DNA of 35,945 nucleotides from Ralstonia pickettii (GTDB lineage: Bacteria; Pseudomonadota; Gammaproteobacteria; Burkholderiales; Burkholderiaceae), in assembly GCF_001699815.1 (NCBI RefSeq), contig NZ_MCGB01000056.1, positions 1-35,945 on the forward strand. Reading direction: 5' to 3'. The first letter of the stretch is position 1, and each line of letters starts with the position of its first letter. Of this stretch, positions 35,264 to 35,945 are shown piece by piece. The translations under genes and the position numbers were made by a program. Below the pieces are notes generated by a model that made no database searches, was not told the origin of the DNA, and was given only the letters and a program-made list of their open reading frames with translations.

Positions 35264-35320
35264 GATGCGTTGGCTGCGCTTTCGCGCGCTTGAGTGATGT
35301 GTTGCGGGGGAATAGACCGA

Positions 35321-35945
35321 TTATGCCCCGTGGTGCAAAAACAGGTAGGCGGCCGCCACGGCCACCAGCGCCACGATGATCCACGGCCATGGATTGCGCG
35401 GTTGCAGCGCGGGGCTGACGTTGGGTGCGTGGCCTGGCGGTGCACCGTGGGCCTGCAGTTGGCCCGCGGCCAAATCGGGAATCGCCTGTGTGGCCGGCAT
35501 GCCGTCGACCGGCACGGCATGTCCGTCGACGCCAGCCGTCTCTGCGGGGCCGAATTCTGCGGCAAAGCGCTGGAAGAACTCGTCGGCCAGTTTGCGCGCG
35601 GCGCCGTCCACAAGGCGTGAGCCGATCTGCGCAAGCTTGCCGCCCACCTGCGCCGTTGCGGTGTAAGAGAGCCGCGTGACCGTAGGGCCTTCGGGCGTGA
35701 GCTGCACCTGGGCGCTGCCCTTGCCGAAGCCGGCCGCGCCGCCCTGGCCGTCGAAATGCAGCGTGTAGCTGCGCGGCGGCGCCACGTCGGCCAGTTCCAT
35801 GCGCCCCTTGAAACGCGCCTTGACGGGCCCGACGGCGGCGGTCATGGCGACATCGTAGGCGGGGTTGGCGCCGCCCTCGGCGGCGGTGATGCTCTCGCAG
35901 CCGGGAATGCAGCGTTGCAGCACGGCCGGGTCATTCAGCGCATCC
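35321..35945 (-). CDS. CoxG-family (SRPBCC) membrane-anchored protein, partial
   Basis: The open frame runs from the window end to a TAA at 35321-35323, so the N-terminus is missing. The visible 207 residues start DALNDPAVLQRCIPGCE, the classic CoxG beginning, continue through the SRPBCC fold (FKGRMELADVAPPRSYTLHF, GFGKGSAQVQL, LSYTATAQVGGKLAQIGSRLVDG), then a Pro/Ala-rich linker and a C-terminal transmembrane anchor (WPWIIVALVAVAAAYLFL). CoxG recruits CO dehydrogenase and related enzymes to the membrane and carries quinone. Expected length is about 220 residues, so only a few codons are lost. Confidence 0.9.
   Translation of the reverse strand, partial: DALNDPAVLQRCIPGCESITAAEGGANPAYDVAMTAAVGPVKARFKGRMELADVAPPRSYTLHFDGQGGAAGFGKGSAQVQLTPEGPTVTRLSYTATAQVGGKLAQIGSRLVDGAARKLADEFFQRFAAEFGPAETAGVDGHAVPVDGMPATQAIPDLAAGQLQAHGAPPGHAPNVSPALQPRNPWPWIIVALVAVAAAYLFLHHGA

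Overview
The window reads as ordinary chromosome of a high-GC beta-proteobacterium of the Burkholderiaceae. Ralstonia is the best guess: four LysR regulators, a QueE of the Burkholderia CX14CX2C type, a PcaQ/PcaHG locus, a YbiT-type ABC-F protein and strong GC-rich codon use all fit. The genus is inferred from protein character, since no rRNA is present. I see no tRNA, rRNA, CRISPR array, complete insertion sequence or prophage.

Layout. Bases 1-2000 hold the end of a DUF2182 membrane protein, a decayed C-terminal piece of altronate dehydratase and the L-cystine transporter gene tcyP. Bases 2000-5240 are a protocatechuate ring-cleavage locus (pcaQ divergent from pcaHG) followed by an RNA 2',3'-cyclic phosphodiesterase. 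Bases 5250-7865 are a DsbA-like protein and an exported beta-lactamase-fold protein, divergent from a LysR gene. Bases 7858-11638 form a leftward set, LysR > HCCA-isomerase-like protein > PEP-mutase-family protein > MFS transporter, divergent from a second MFS gene (11787-13004) with a small overlapping membrane-protein ORF. Bases 13251-17670 are housekeeping: queE, queD, tadA, ldcA and ybiT. Bases 17.7-21.3 kb carry an exported carboxymuconolactone-decarboxylase-like protein lying between two near-identical terminators, then a CoA transferase and a convergent LysR gene. Bases 21.5-28.4 kb hold a hypothetical protein, an aldehyde dehydrogenase, a DUF1289 protein, a GH15 glucoamylase-like enzyme, a DUF2252 protein and a DAHP synthase. 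Bases 28.4-35.9 kb are accessory in character: a structured intergenic stretch, an orphan two-domain fimbrial adhesin of mosaic base composition, a frameshifted chemoreceptor behind a sigma-28-like promoter, a small membrane protein, an MgtC-family protein, an extended SDR, and an XdhC/CoxG pair cut by the window end.

How the parts work together. Each LysR gene has a short palindrome just upstream of its start, in several cases overlapping a recognisable promoter, so local control of the neighbouring catabolic or transport genes is the dominant theme. The most striking structural observations are: (1) the chemoreceptor frameshift is explained exactly by loss of one CAGCG unit from a pentanucleotide repeat; (2) an 11-bp perfect inverted repeat lies in the leader of the 11787 MFS gene, behind a good promoter whose -35 box sits inside a LysR-like palindrome; (3) the adhesin's N-terminal domain is about 48% GC and its pilin domain about 61%; (4) the decarboxylase-like gene is bracketed by a duplicated terminator. 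No dramatic multi-gene undescribed system is evident. The LysR/HCCA-isomerase/PEP-mutase/MFS set is the best candidate for an uncharacterised pathway.
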